Assembly (NCBI RefSeq): GCF_033659955.1 | Contig: NZ_JARUJP010000013.1 | Location: forward strand, 1-64,000 | Direction of reading: 5' to 3' | DNA length: 64,000 nucleotides | Source: Clostridium_AM tanneri | GTDB taxonomy: Bacteria; Bacillota; Clostridia; Clostridiales; Clostridiaceae | Shown here: positions 43,762 to 52,281 of the stretch, one piece after another | How positions within the stretch are numbered: the stretch's first letter is position 1 | Layout of the letters: each line of letters starts with the position of its first letter | The notes under the pieces: generated by a model | The model's database searches: none | Told to the model about the DNA's origin: nothing | What the model saw: the letters and a program-made list of their open reading frames with translations, nothing else | Position numbers and translations under genes: made by a program

Positions 43762-44409
43762 TTAGTCTAAATCATAAAACATGCTGAAAATCTCTCTTTC
43801 CTTTCCTCTTTCACAGAAAAAGTAGAAATCATCACTGCATATAAAATCCATTATTTCTTTTTTGTTACTGCTATTTTTCATCCTATTTCTTATACAAGCT
43901 GTAAATTCTATAAAATTATCAAAGTCCTCTAAATACTTTTCAACCTTATTTGCTACATAAACTGATGTTTTAGGACTTCCTGCTTTAGTGTGAATTCCAA
44001 AGGAGATATTCTTAGAACTCCTTTGACAAGGGGTTATGCATAATCCATCTTTGGGACTACTGCAGTCTATGTATAATTTATAAACCTTATCGCAATCCTT
44101 TCTTATTTCATCATTTAAACTTGCACAGTTCGTTGCAATTATTATTAAATGATTTTTATCTATGTGATTGCTGTTATATTCTCCTTCTATAAGAGTTATA
44201 TTTTCTTTATTTTTCAACTCTATAAATTCTTCTATAAAATCCTTTGCCACTACAGAAACATTACATCCTTTTTTTAAAAAGGTTTTAGCTTTTATTAAAG
44301 CTGCTCTTCCTCCACCTACTATGAGAACCTTCACTTTATCAGATATTAGAGAAAGAAAGGTATATTCTATTCCACTACATAAAATATCCTCTGTATTATT
44401 TTCATACAA
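43762..44409 (-). CDS. Precorrin-2 dehydrogenase (sirohydrochlorin synthase, SirC/Met8-like)
   Basis: NAD-dependent oxidation of precorrin-2 to sirohydrochlorin, the substrate of CbiK. It has 215 residues. The Rossmann loop VKVLIVGGGRAALIKAKTFL is at about 25-45, and the central block LIIIATNCASLNDEIRKDCD followed by CSSPKDG is typical of the CysG N-terminal domain. I start at TTG 44407-44409, which overlaps hemA by 43 bases; no ATG fits before the Rossmann fold. It has no ferrochelatase function of its own that can be seen. Confidence 0.9.
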   Translation of the reverse strand: MYENNTEDILCSGIEYTFLSLISDKVKVLIVGGGRAALIKAKTFLKKGCNVSVVAKDFIEEFIELKNKENITLIEGEYNSNHIDKNHLIIIATNCASLNDEIRKDCDKVYKLYIDCSSPKDGLCITPCQRSSKNISFGIHTKAGSPKTSVYVANKVEKYLEDFDNFIEFTACIRNRMKNSSNKKEIMDFICSDDFYFFCERGKEREIFSMFYDLD

Positions 44410-45566
44410 TCACTGACACGTCCCTTCAATTGTTCTTCTTTTAATACCTCTATAGCCTTATTTATAAAGGCGTCAGATGTACTCTTTAGTAGTACTTCCG
44501 CTAATTTATCAGTGTCTTTTGTATCCTTTTTGTTTCTAAAGGTTTTGTATCTTTCTTTATATACCCGTTCTCCTGCTTGTTTTAATTTCACTATTTCCTG
44601 AGAAATACTCTGCAAACTTTGCCACTGTTCAAATTCCTTTATATATTTCTCTAGTATAAGTCTATTTTCTTTCATTATGTCTTTTCTCAATTTTCTGTTG
44701 TTATCGTCCATAAGGCTTACTGTGTCAATATCATAAACCTGAACATTTTTTAAGTCACACACATCTCTATCTAAATCTCTCGGTACTGCTAAATCAAATA
44801 AAAGCATATTCCTATTGTTAGGCAAATCATCTTTCTTTATTACAGTATGAGGTGCTGAAGTACAGGATATTATACAATTTACATCTTCATAATACTTTAA
44901 TCGTTTTTCAAAAGGTATCACCTTAACTCTGCTATCCTCTATATTTACCATACTAATATCCCTAACTGCTATATATAAAACCTCAAAGTTACCGGACATT
45001 ATATACTTTGCAGTTAGCTTCCCTACCTCACCAAAACCTAATATCATAAATCTATTCATTGCTTTTTTTCTACTTTCACTAACTGCTATTGAAGAAGATG
45101 ATACTGGTATCTTATATAGATTGGATTTCGTTCTAAACTCTTTTCCACAGGTTATTGCAGTAAGAAAAAGTTTCTGAAGTTCCTTATGTACTGTTTTTGC
45201 TGTTCTAGCAGTTTCATAAGCTTCTTTTACCTGAGCCAATATTTGATCTTCTCCTAATATTAGAGAATCAAACCCACAAACTACGTCCATAAGATGTCTA
45301 ACAGCCTTTTCCTCCTTATGGTGGCAAATATATTTCATTAAACTTTTATCCCAGTTTAAAGTTTCAAATATCTTTTCTATTATACTCAAATCGTCATAGG
45401 AAGAATTGAAGTATATTTCTGTTCTATTACAGGTACTTATCATAACTACTTCTTCACATATTTGAGACAATTTTTTCAATGAACTTTCGCATCGCTTTTG
45501 TATTACAGAAAATTTCTCTCTTATTTCAATTCCTATGTCATTCTTTAGTGCTATAAGCTGTATCAT
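44367..45566 (-). CDS. hemA: Glutamyl-tRNA reductase HemA
   Basis: First committed enzyme of the C5 pathway, reducing glutamyl-tRNA to glutamate-1-semialdehyde with NADPH. At 399 residues it is slightly shorter than the usual ~420. The catalytic cysteine is in MISTCNRTEIYF. GEDQILAQVKEAYETA, the nucleotide loop MILGFGEVGKLTAKY and LFDLAVPRDLDRDV are intact. The C-terminal helical dimerisation domain ends within the precorrin-2 dehydrogenase gene. It lies 68 bases after cbiQ, with no terminator seen between. Confidence 0.96.
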   Translation of the reverse strand: MIQLIALKNDIGIEIREKFSVIQKRCESSLKKLSQICEEVVMISTCNRTEIYFNSSYDDLSIIEKIFETLNWDKSLMKYICHHKEEKAVRHLMDVVCGFDSLILGEDQILAQVKEAYETARTAKTVHKELQKLFLTAITCGKEFRTKSNLYKIPVSSSSIAVSESRKKAMNRFMILGFGEVGKLTAKYIMSGNFEVLYIAVRDISMVNIEDSRVKVIPFEKRLKYYEDVNCIISCTSAPHTVIKKDDLPNNRNMLLFDLAVPRDLDRDVCDLKNVQVYDIDTVSLMDDNNRKLRKDIMKENRLILEKYIKEFEQWQSLQSISQEIVKLKQAGERVYKERYKTFRNKKDTKDTDKLAEVLLKSTSDAFINKAIEVLKEEQLKGRVSDCMKIIQRIFYVVE

Positions 45567-45634
45567 ACTACCAACCCCTAATTATACTTGAAATTAAAAC
45601 TTTAACTTTAGGATAAAAAACTTATTATGCAGAA

Positions 45635-46336
45635 TTAAATATTAATATATATAAGTGTAGATAACCCTAACAGATAAATACATATACCTCCAAATCTTAG
45701 ATAAGAAAAATTGAAATCTTTGTTTAAATAGGGCATGTATCCTTTGTACCCTCTACTGTCTATACCATCTTTTATATTCTTCCATCTGTGCATTGTATTT
45801 ATAAATAACAAACCTGTCATCTTTCCAGTATTCTCAATCTTTAACTTTACTCCGTCAAATCCACCTCTAGACTTGATAGAATTATATAGAATTCTCCACT
45901 CTTCATCGATTAGTAATATAAATCTTTCCATACTCTTTGCTATGTCACATATATCTCTAAGGTAATTATTTTTAGAAAGAATAAGCAGCACATCATCTAT
46001 AGCTGTAGTTAAAGAAAAAAATGATAAACACAGTCCCGCTGATAAACTTTTTAACAAAATAATTACAGAGTAGTTCAATCCATAATCAAAAACAAAAGTA
46101 ATGGATGAAATTGCAGCAAAAATTGTTATCCCTAAAGTAAATTTCACAACTATCTTTTTATTGTTTTCACATATTAAGTGAAGTATTATAAAAACCATTA
46201 TATTTCCAATAATAGGAATAGCCCTTTGACAAAATCCTATAACTATTATTGGAAATATACTTAAAAGTATTTTTTCCACTGGATGTATCTTTGAAATTTT
46301 ATTAATTCTTGATAGTGCCATTATTAGTTTTAGCAT
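45635..46336 (-). CDS. cbiQ: Cobalt ECF transporter T component CbiQ
   Basis: Integral membrane coupling protein of 233 residues, with about five hydrophobic segments and a long cytosolic helical stretch ending in SRGGFDG and DSRGYKGY, the two Arg-containing coupling motifs that contact the ATPase. It starts within the 3' end of cbiN (35-base overlap), so it is coupled to cbiM and cbiN. No ATPase gene follows; hemA comes next. It would form the cobalt importer CbiMNQO with a CbiO from elsewhere, the nearest candidate being the gene at 51545. Confidence 0.9.
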   Translation of the reverse strand: MLKLIMALSRINKISKIHPVEKILLSIFPIIVIGFCQRAIPIIGNIMVFIILHLICENNKKIVVKFTLGITIFAAISSITFVFDYGLNYSVIILLKSLSAGLCLSFFSLTTAIDDVLLILSKNNYLRDICDIAKSMERFILLIDEEWRILYNSIKSRGGFDGVKLKIENTGKMTGLLFINTMHRWKNIKDGIDSRGYKGYMPYLNKDFNFSYLRFGGICIYLLGLSTLIYINI

Positions 46337-46601
46337 GTTTTTTTCTTCCTAAATAATATATTATAAAAGTTATACCTATCCCTGCTTGAAGTGCAAATAT
46401 AGCCTCTTCAACTTTATCTGATGATGGTTCCCATACACTGTTAAACCAAGGTTTGTAATTCTCATCTAAATGTGCTACTGCAGCTTGCGCCTGGTCATCT
46501 GTGCCCTCAAGAGCTTTACTTCCAATTGAACCTGCTATAAATAACATCACTAGTAAAGCTACAAAGACAATTCCTATACTTATACTTTTCCTTTTCAACA
46601 C
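46302..46601 (-). CDS. cbiN: Cobalt ECF transporter small subunit CbiN
   Basis: Small two-helix membrane protein of 99 residues that works with CbiM in cobalt uptake. The hydrophobic segment at about 8-30 (IGIVFVALLVMLFIAGSIG) is followed by an extracytosolic loop with GTDDQAQAAV and YKPWFNSVWEPSSDKVEE, then a second helix (FALQAGIGITFIIYYLG). The length and the WEPSSDKVE block are typical. The gene starts one base after cbiM ends and overlaps cbiQ. Confidence 0.94.
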   Translation of the reverse strand: MLKRKSISIGIVFVALLVMLFIAGSIGSKALEGTDDQAQAAVAHLDENYKPWFNSVWEPSSDKVEEAIFALQAGIGITFIIYYLGRKKHAKTNNGTIKN

Positions 46602-46602
46602 C

Positions 46603-47322
46603 TTACACCTCTCTTAAATCACTTATTTCTTTAGCTGCATAATTTTCAATGAATTTAAATATTACAACTGTTAAAATACCCTCTATTATAGCAAGAGGTA
46701 TTTGAGTTATTCCAAATATGGAAATAAATTTGGTAAAGGAAGTTAGGAATCCCCCATTACTAGCTGGAAAAGCTAGCCCTAGTTGAATTGCTGTAGTTAT
46801 ATAAGTTGCCAAATCACCAAGCATCGCTGCTAAGAACACCGCTGCCTTCTTATTTTTCTTCTTAGTTACTGTAAAGACTAAGTAAGAAACTATAGGTCCA
46901 ACTATTCCCATAGAAAATACATTTGCTCCTAATGTTGTTATTCCTCCATGTGCTAAAAATATGGCCTGAAACAAAAGCACAACTACGGATATAACAGCCA
47001 TAACAAAAGGTCCAAATAATATGGCTCCAAAGCCTGTACCTGTTGGATGGGAAGAGCTTCCTGTAACAGAAGGTAATTTTGTGGCAGATAAAACAAATAC
47101 ATAAGCAGCAACAAGACCTAAAAGCATTTTTAAATCCTTACTTTTTTCTGTTTTTACTCTAATATGCTTTAGTCCAATTACTACGAAAGGTAGCGATAAC
47201 AGAAAATATACACCACACCATATAGGAGGCAGGAATCCTTCCGATATATGCATCGCGTAAACCCTTGGCGAAAGGCTTAATACTAAGGCCATTACCATGA
47301 GCAAACTATATCTTTTTTTCAT
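46603..47322 (-). CDS. cbiM: Cobalt ECF transporter S component CbiM
   Basis: Substrate-binding membrane protein of 239 residues for Co2+. The metal site uses the N-terminus after signal removal: a signal-like segment (about 1-23) ends in VYAMHISEGFLPP, the MHI motif whose histidine binds cobalt. PSVTGSSSHPTGTGFGAILFGP carries the second conserved histidine. The remaining ~6 helices are typical. It heads cbiM-cbiN-cbiQ, immediately after cobD in the array, and shares the riboswitch control of cobalamin synthesis. Confidence 0.95.
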   Translation of the reverse strand: MKKRYSLLMVMALVLSLSPRVYAMHISEGFLPPIWCGVYFLLSLPFVVIGLKHIRVKTEKSKDLKMLLGLVAAYVFVLSATKLPSVTGSSSHPTGTGFGAILFGPFVMAVISVVVLLFQAIFLAHGGITTLGANVFSMGIVGPIVSYLVFTVTKKKNKKAAVFLAAMLGDLATYITTAIQLGLAFPASNGGFLTSFTKFISIFGITQIPLAIIEGILTVVIFKFIENYAAKEISDLREV

Positions 47323-47380
47323 AATATATTCCTCCGTAAACTTTCTTATTTGTAGTTTTCTAGGATTTTCATTTTAGCCC

Positions 47381-48505
47381 TTAAAGATTCAAGGAGTTTA
47401 AAACCTCTAAAACTCTTTCATTACTTTTTCTATCTTTAACTGCTAGTCTTATGTAGTTTTCGTTTAAACCTTTAAAGTTATTGCATTTTCTTATTGCAAT
47501 TTCCTTTTCTAAACAAAGCTCATATAGCTCATGGCAGTTTGTGTTTTTTAATTTACAAAGTATAAAATTGCTGTAGCTGTTATACACCTTTTCTATAAAA
47601 CTTACTTTTTCAAGGTTACAGAGCATAAACTGCCTTTCCTTATCAATCCATTCTATAGACTTTTCTATATATCCCTTATCTTTTAAAACATATTTTACTG
47701 CTAATTCTGCAAAACAGTTTATATTCCATGGATTTTGTTTATCTTGTATTTTATTTATTAAAGTCATATTTTTAGTTATACCATATCCAAATCTTACTCC
47801 TGGCATAGCATAAAATTTCGTTAAAGCCCTTATTATAAATAAACAGCTATATTTTTCTACTTCCTTTAAAAAGCTAAAACCTCTTTTTCCAGTAAACTCA
47901 ATGAAGGCCTCATCTATGACAACTACCTTACAATTCTTCTCGCAGTAATCCAATATAGATTTAAACACTTCCTTATCCAATACCATTCCATTAGGATTAT
48001 TGGGGTTTGCTATAATTAAAGCCTCTGATTCCTTTAATTTTTCTAATATATCTTCATAATTATAAGTCATATCCTCCTTCATAAGAGAATATGCAATACT
48101 ACAGCCCCATTTTGCTGCACTTTTTTCATACTCTATAAAGGAAGGTATAGGTATGCATACTTTACTGAAGCAGCTTATAACTAGATCTATAATTTCTGCA
48201 GCACCATTTCCAAGAACTATATTATCCTCACTTATCTGCAGTCCGCTACCAAGACCATATGTACTTTCCTTATGTTGAGATATAAAATAACTTTCACTAA
48301 ATTTTATATACTCCTTTAAGGATTTTCTTAACTCTCTATACTTTATATCAGGATATCTCTCCATACTTTCCAAGGCTTCATTTACATGTTCCTTAAAGCT
48401 TTTAGGTATTCCTAAAGGGTTAATATTTGAGCTAAAATCTAAAAGCTCTATTCCCTTTAATATTCCCTCTGTGTATACATCTCCTCCATGCTCCACTGTT
48501 ATCAC
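47381..48505 (-). CDS. cobD: Threonine-phosphate decarboxylase CobD
   Basis: PLP enzyme making aminopropanol phosphate from threonine phosphate for the cobalamin linker; 374 residues. The start EHGGDVYTEGILKGIELLDFSSNINPLG is the family signature (given here as two blocks, EHGGDVYTEG and LDFSSNINPLG). NPNNPNG and VVIDEAFIEF follow, with the PLP lysine in IIRALTKFYAMPGVRFGY. It is supplied by pduX in the same array. Symbol as in Salmonella. Confidence 0.93.
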   Translation of the reverse strand: MITVEHGGDVYTEGILKGIELLDFSSNINPLGIPKSFKEHVNEALESMERYPDIKYRELRKSLKEYIKFSESYFISQHKESTYGLGSGLQISEDNIVLGNGAAEIIDLVISCFSKVCIPIPSFIEYEKSAAKWGCSIAYSLMKEDMTYNYEDILEKLKESEALIIANPNNPNGMVLDKEVFKSILDYCEKNCKVVVIDEAFIEFTGKRGFSFLKEVEKYSCLFIIRALTKFYAMPGVRFGYGITKNMTLINKIQDKQNPWNINCFAELAVKYVLKDKGYIEKSIEWIDKERQFMLCNLEKVSFIEKVYNSYSNFILCKLKNTNCHELYELCLEKEIAIRKCNNFKGLNENYIRLAVKDRKSNERVLEVLNSLNL

Positions 48506-48564
48506 CTCCTATACTCTTATTTTGAACTAATATCAGCTTCTTTTATTTTCTAACAACAGATAGT

Positions 48565-49539
48565 TTATGAGCTGATAGTAGTTAAAACTACAGCTGCATA
48601 TAAAATCATCATCAGAGTTTCTGCTGCATACATAAGTTTTACAGAGTCATTTATATGTTCAAAGCTTAACTCCTTTATCTTATCTCCAATGGTAGGCTTA
48701 TAGACCACTTCCCCAAAATACACGTTGGTGCCACCGAGCTGTACTTTCATAGCTCCTGCAGCTGCCCCTTCCGGATAAGCACAATTAGGACTTTTATGAT
48801 TTTTTCTGTCTCTAATCATTATCTTAAAGCTTTCCACCATATTTCCTTTTACCACAAAAGCAACTACGCATATAAGAAAACCAGTAATTCTAGCAGGTAT
48901 AAAATTAAAAACATCATCTACCTTAGCTGGAAAAAAGCCTATATGTCTATATTTTTCATTCATATAACCAAGCATTGAATCCATAGTGTTAATGCCCTTA
49001 TACATCATAGCCAGTGGTGCTCCACCTATAATGGCATAAAATAATGGTGCTATTACTCCATCTGCAGCATTTTCTGCTACCGTTTCTACATCTGCTCTTA
49101 TTATCTCTTTATCACTAAGTTCTGTTGTATCCCTTCCCACTATATATGATAGCTTTACTCTGGCATCTCCTAAATTGTTATCCTTTAATGCATAGTAAAC
49201 CTTTTTAGCTTCCTGTGCTAGGCACTTAGCAGCTAAAGTTGTCCATATTATAACTGTATTTATAATAATATATAGCCAAGTAATATCCCCTATTAACTTT
49301 AATAATATAAATGGAATCATAAAGCTTATGGATGCTACAATGACTACTATCAATCCTCCAAAAAACTTAATTCCTTTATTTGTTTTACAAAACTTTCTTC
49401 CCCTCTTTTCTAAGAAGGATATAAGCTTTCCTATATATATAACAGGATGAGGGAACCAATAGGGATCTCCTATTATCCAGTCAAGTATAACTGCTAAAAA
49501 TATAGCTATTGTATTAGTGATAAAAAAAGATGTAATCAA
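48565..49539 (-). CDS. cbiB: Adenosylcobinamide-phosphate synthase CbiB
   Basis: Integral membrane enzyme that joins adenosylcobyric acid to aminopropanol phosphate. It has 324 residues with several membrane segments. AVILDWIIGDPYWFPHPVIYIG at the start (two blocks: LDWIIGDPYWFPHPV and YIGKLI) and the central VAENAADGVIAPLFYA, DSMLGYMNEKY and CAYPEGAAAGAM are hallmarks of CbiB/CobD. It lies between cbiP and cobD with small gaps. Confidence 0.95.
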   Translation of the reverse strand: MITSFFITNTIAIFLAVILDWIIGDPYWFPHPVIYIGKLISFLEKRGRKFCKTNKGIKFFGGLIVVIVASISFMIPFILLKLIGDITWLYIIINTVIIWTTLAAKCLAQEAKKVYYALKDNNLGDARVKLSYIVGRDTTELSDKEIIRADVETVAENAADGVIAPLFYAIIGGAPLAMMYKGINTMDSMLGYMNEKYRHIGFFPAKVDDVFNFIPARITGFLICVVAFVVKGNMVESFKIMIRDRKNHKSPNCAYPEGAAAGAMKVQLGGTNVYFGEVVYKPTIGDKIKELSFEHINDSVKLMYAAETLMMILYAAVVLTTISS

Positions 49540-49563
49540 ACCGTTCCCTCCAACCTTTTTAAA

Positions 49564-51081
49564 TTATTTTTTTATGTTCATAATTTCATAAATTTTGTTC
49601 ATATCTATATTAGCCCTTACGATATCTGCCAGTTTATCTAGTTCTAATTCCCTAAGACTCTCATAGGTACCGGATTTTTTTGTTTTCATTCCCTTTTTCA
49701 CTCTAATTCTATTTAACATATATTCTCTAAAATCTACTCCGTCGAAAATTCCATGTATATAAGTTCCCATTATATTTCTGTCTGTATTAATTGCTCCGTC
49801 AAGAATTTCAACCTTTTCTCCATTTTTATCTAGTATTCTAAATAGAGGCTTTGCATTCTTTCCATAGGTGCATATTCCCATATGAATTTCATATCCATAG
49901 GTTTTTAATTTTATATTTTCCATGGAATTATCCTCATTATACACATTGAAGTCTTCTATACTTTCAGCATTTACTCTAGTAGTTACCTTTTCTTCTTCAA
50001 AAATTGTTTCTATATCTAAAAGTCCCATAGCTTCTACTTCCTTAACCTCAGTTTCAACGCCATAAGGGTCCTTTATGAGCTTTCCAAGTATCTGATACCC
50101 ACCGCAAATTCCCATTACTAAACCTGTTTTGCTATATTCCTTAATAGCTCTCTCAAGACCGCACTCCCTTAACTTAAGTAGATCTTCAATAGTATTCTTA
50201 CTTCCTGGAATTATTAGTAAATCAGGGTGACCAAATTCTTCTAAGGAATTTATAAATCTCACTGAGACATCTGCTTCACTTTTTAGGGCATCTAAATCTG
50301 TGAAATTAGATATATGAGGAAGTTTAATTACAGCTATATCTATAGGTGCTGTAACCTTAGTATTAAATTGTACTGCACCATCTTCATCTTCAAGAGCTAG
50401 ATTAAAATAAGGGACTACACCTAAACAAGGCACTTTTATTATGTCCTCAAGCATAGTAAGCCCTGGTTTTAATATCTCCACATCTCCCCTAAACTTATTT
50501 ATTATAGTACCTTTAACCCTCTTTCCTTCATCTTCAGTGAAAAGCACCATAGTTCCTGCAAGAGATGCAAATACTCCTCCTTTATCAATATCTCCTGCCA
50601 AAAGCACAGGAGCATCTACAAGTTCAGCCATTCCCATATTTACAATGTCTCTATCTCTTAGATTAATTTCTGCAGGACTCCCTGCCCCTTCCATAACAAT
50701 TATGTCAAATTCCTTTTCCATCTTTTCGAACTGTTCTTTAAGCATATCCCTAAACTCTAACTTCATGTTGTGATATTCCATAGCTGTACTGTTACCATAA
50801 ACCTTCCCATTAACTATGATTTGACACTTTTTATCTGAAGTAGGTTTTAAAAGTATAGGATTCATATAAGCCTCTGGTTGAAGTCCCGAAGCATAAGCTT
50901 GAAGTACCTGAGCACGTCCCATCTCTTTTCCATCTAAAGTTATGTAAGAATTTAAAGACATATTTTGTGATTTAAAAGGACAAACTGAATATCCATCCTG
51001 CTTAAATATTCTACAAAGTGCTGTTACTAATATACTCTTTCCTACTGATGATCCCGTTCCTTGTATCATTATCTTAGCCAT
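49564..51081 (-). CDS. cbiP: Cobyric acid synthase CbiP
   Basis: ATP- and glutamine-dependent enzyme amidating carboxylates b, d, e and g of adenosylcobyrinate diamide; 505 residues. The N-terminal P-loop domain shows IMIQGTGSSVGKSILVTALC and SQNMSLNSYIT. VMEGAGSPAEINL is the Walker B-like block. The glutaminase half has the catalytic cysteine in VMGICGGYQILGK and the His of GTYIHGIF. It is the first gene downstream of the cobalamin riboswitch and its terminator, so it leads the array. Confidence 0.96.
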   Translation of the reverse strand: MAKIMIQGTGSSVGKSILVTALCRIFKQDGYSVCPFKSQNMSLNSYITLDGKEMGRAQVLQAYASGLQPEAYMNPILLKPTSDKKCQIIVNGKVYGNSTAMEYHNMKLEFRDMLKEQFEKMEKEFDIIVMEGAGSPAEINLRDRDIVNMGMAELVDAPVLLAGDIDKGGVFASLAGTMVLFTEDEGKRVKGTIINKFRGDVEILKPGLTMLEDIIKVPCLGVVPYFNLALEDEDGAVQFNTKVTAPIDIAVIKLPHISNFTDLDALKSEADVSVRFINSLEEFGHPDLLIIPGSKNTIEDLLKLRECGLERAIKEYSKTGLVMGICGGYQILGKLIKDPYGVETEVKEVEAMGLLDIETIFEEEKVTTRVNAESIEDFNVYNEDNSMENIKLKTYGYEIHMGICTYGKNAKPLFRILDKNGEKVEILDGAINTDRNIMGTYIHGIFDGVDFREYMLNRIRVKKGMKTKKSGTYESLRELELDKLADIVRANIDMNKIYEIMNIKK

Positions 51082-51159
51082 GACTATCTCCCCCTTATAA
51101 AACTTCCATGTAGCATTTATACCACTCTATGTTCTATTTATTTATAGTTAAACTTTAGT

Positions 51160-51206
51160 ATTACTAAAAATAAAAGCAGTAAACCCTGAAAGTTTACTGC
51201 TTTTAA
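51160..51206 (-). terminator. Terminator in the cobalamin riboswitch leader
   Basis: AAAAGCAGTAAAC (51172-51184) pairs perfectly with GTTTACTGCTTTT (51192-51204), followed on the minus strand by ATTTTTAG. It lies between the riboswitch aptamer and cbiP, so it is the likely expression platform. Confidence 0.88.
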
Positions 51207-51274
51207 CATCACTGAAAAACCGGCTAAAGCCAGACATCATATTAAAAGTACTCTCCCTCCGAAAGTCCATAAAA

Positions 51275-51428
51275 CATATTAGGCAGGTCTCCTGACTTAT
51301 GATTCTTCCTCCCCTTTACCTTCCTCTAAATAGAGTGGTTTAACAAAGGTTCGTCCTCAAATACAGTAGCGGGGGCTGTAGCGGATTCTAACCGCATTCC
51401 CTTTTCACCTTTTTTTAAAAGGCACCTA
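51275..51428 (-). ncRNA. Cobalamin (adenosylcobalamin) riboswitch
   Basis: On the minus strand the order is AGGTGCC, GGTGAAAAGGGAATGCGGT, GAATCCGCTACAGCCCCCGC and TACTGTA, then a variable arm, ending with the B12-box AAGTCAGGAGACCTGCC. These are the conserved core blocks of the B12 element. The terminator at 51160-51206 follows, then cbiP. High cobalamin should stop transcription of the array. Confidence 0.96.
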
Positions 51429-51454
51429 TATAAATTATTTTATTTTACACTTTT

Positions 51455-51483
51455 AGTTTATTATAAGCTTCATTATATGTCAA
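51455..51483 (-). promoter_or_regulatory. Probable promoter of the cobalamin array
   Basis: On the minus strand TTGACA (51483-51478) is followed after 17 bases by TAAACT (51460-51455). It ends about 27 bases before the first riboswitch base, and a perfect -35 box at the right distance makes it the best candidate. Confidence 0.5.
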
Positions 51484-51544
51484 TGGCTTCTAAGGTATCC
51501 ATTAACTCCATATCAGTTACAAATGCAGAAACTACAAGCTCTAT

Positions 51545-52270
51545 TTATTTTATATTATATTGAACTAAAAAATCAGTATCATTAATTACTACCTCATAGT
51601 TATCGTCTCTTATTATTTTATGATCTTCTGAAAACACCAATGCTCTTTTAAATACTCCCTCTACATACTGAAAATCATGAGTAGAACATATTATGGTCTT
51701 GCCGCTTTCATTTAACCTAGTCAAAAGGGTTCTTAAAAAATTTTTTCCCTTTGGATCTATGCCATTCATAGGCTCGTCCAAAACTAAAACCTCTGGATTT
51801 AAAGCAAGTACACTAGCTATAGCTACTCTTTTCTTTTCTCCACCACTTAAGTTATAAGGCTCTCTATCCTTTAAATCCTCAATATCTAAAAGTCTTAAAC
51901 AATCACCAACTCTTCTCTCCACTTCTTTCTCATCCATACCCATTTGTCTTAATCCAAAGGCTACTTCTTCATAAACATTAGAACAGAAAAGCTGAGCATC
52001 AGAGTTTTGGAATACAAAACCAACCTTTTTGTGAAAACCCTTTGAAAAATTGTTATTTCCCAGTACCTTACTGTTTATTTCTTCTCCATTAAAATAATAT
52101 TTTCCTTCAGTTGGAAATATTATGCCATTTATCAACTTTAAAAAAGTTGACTTTCCACTACCATTTGGACCTATTAACGCTACTGATTCTCCTTCTTTAA
52201 TGGTTACATTTATATCTCGCAAAACTTCAATATCCTTGTATTTAAACCAACTGTTCTTAACTTCAATCAT
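51545..52270 (-). CDS. ECF transporter ATP-binding protein (CbiO-like)
   Basis: Cytosolic ABC ATPase of 241 residues, energy-coupling factor type. Walker A is GPNGSGKSTFLK, the Q-loop VFQNSDAQLFC is typical of CbiO/EcfA, the signature is NLSGGEKKRVA, and Walker B is VLVLDEPMNG. It lies 12 bases after the EcfT gene and ends about 115 bases before the riboswitch of the cobalamin array. Because cbiM-cbiN-cbiQ has no ATPase of its own, this protein may serve it, although its direct partner is the T protein next door. Confidence 0.92.
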   Translation of the reverse strand: MIEVKNSWFKYKDIEVLRDINVTIKEGESVALIGPNGSGKSTFLKLINGIIFPTEGKYYFNGEEINSKVLGNNNFSKGFHKKVGFVFQNSDAQLFCSNVYEEVAFGLRQMGMDEKEVERRVGDCLRLLDIEDLKDREPYNLSGGEKKRVAIASVLALNPEVLVLDEPMNGIDPKGKNFLRTLLTRLNESGKTIICSTHDFQYVEGVFKRALVFSEDHKIIRDDNYEVVINDTDFLVQYNIK

Positions 52271-52281
52271 TTTCTCACATC

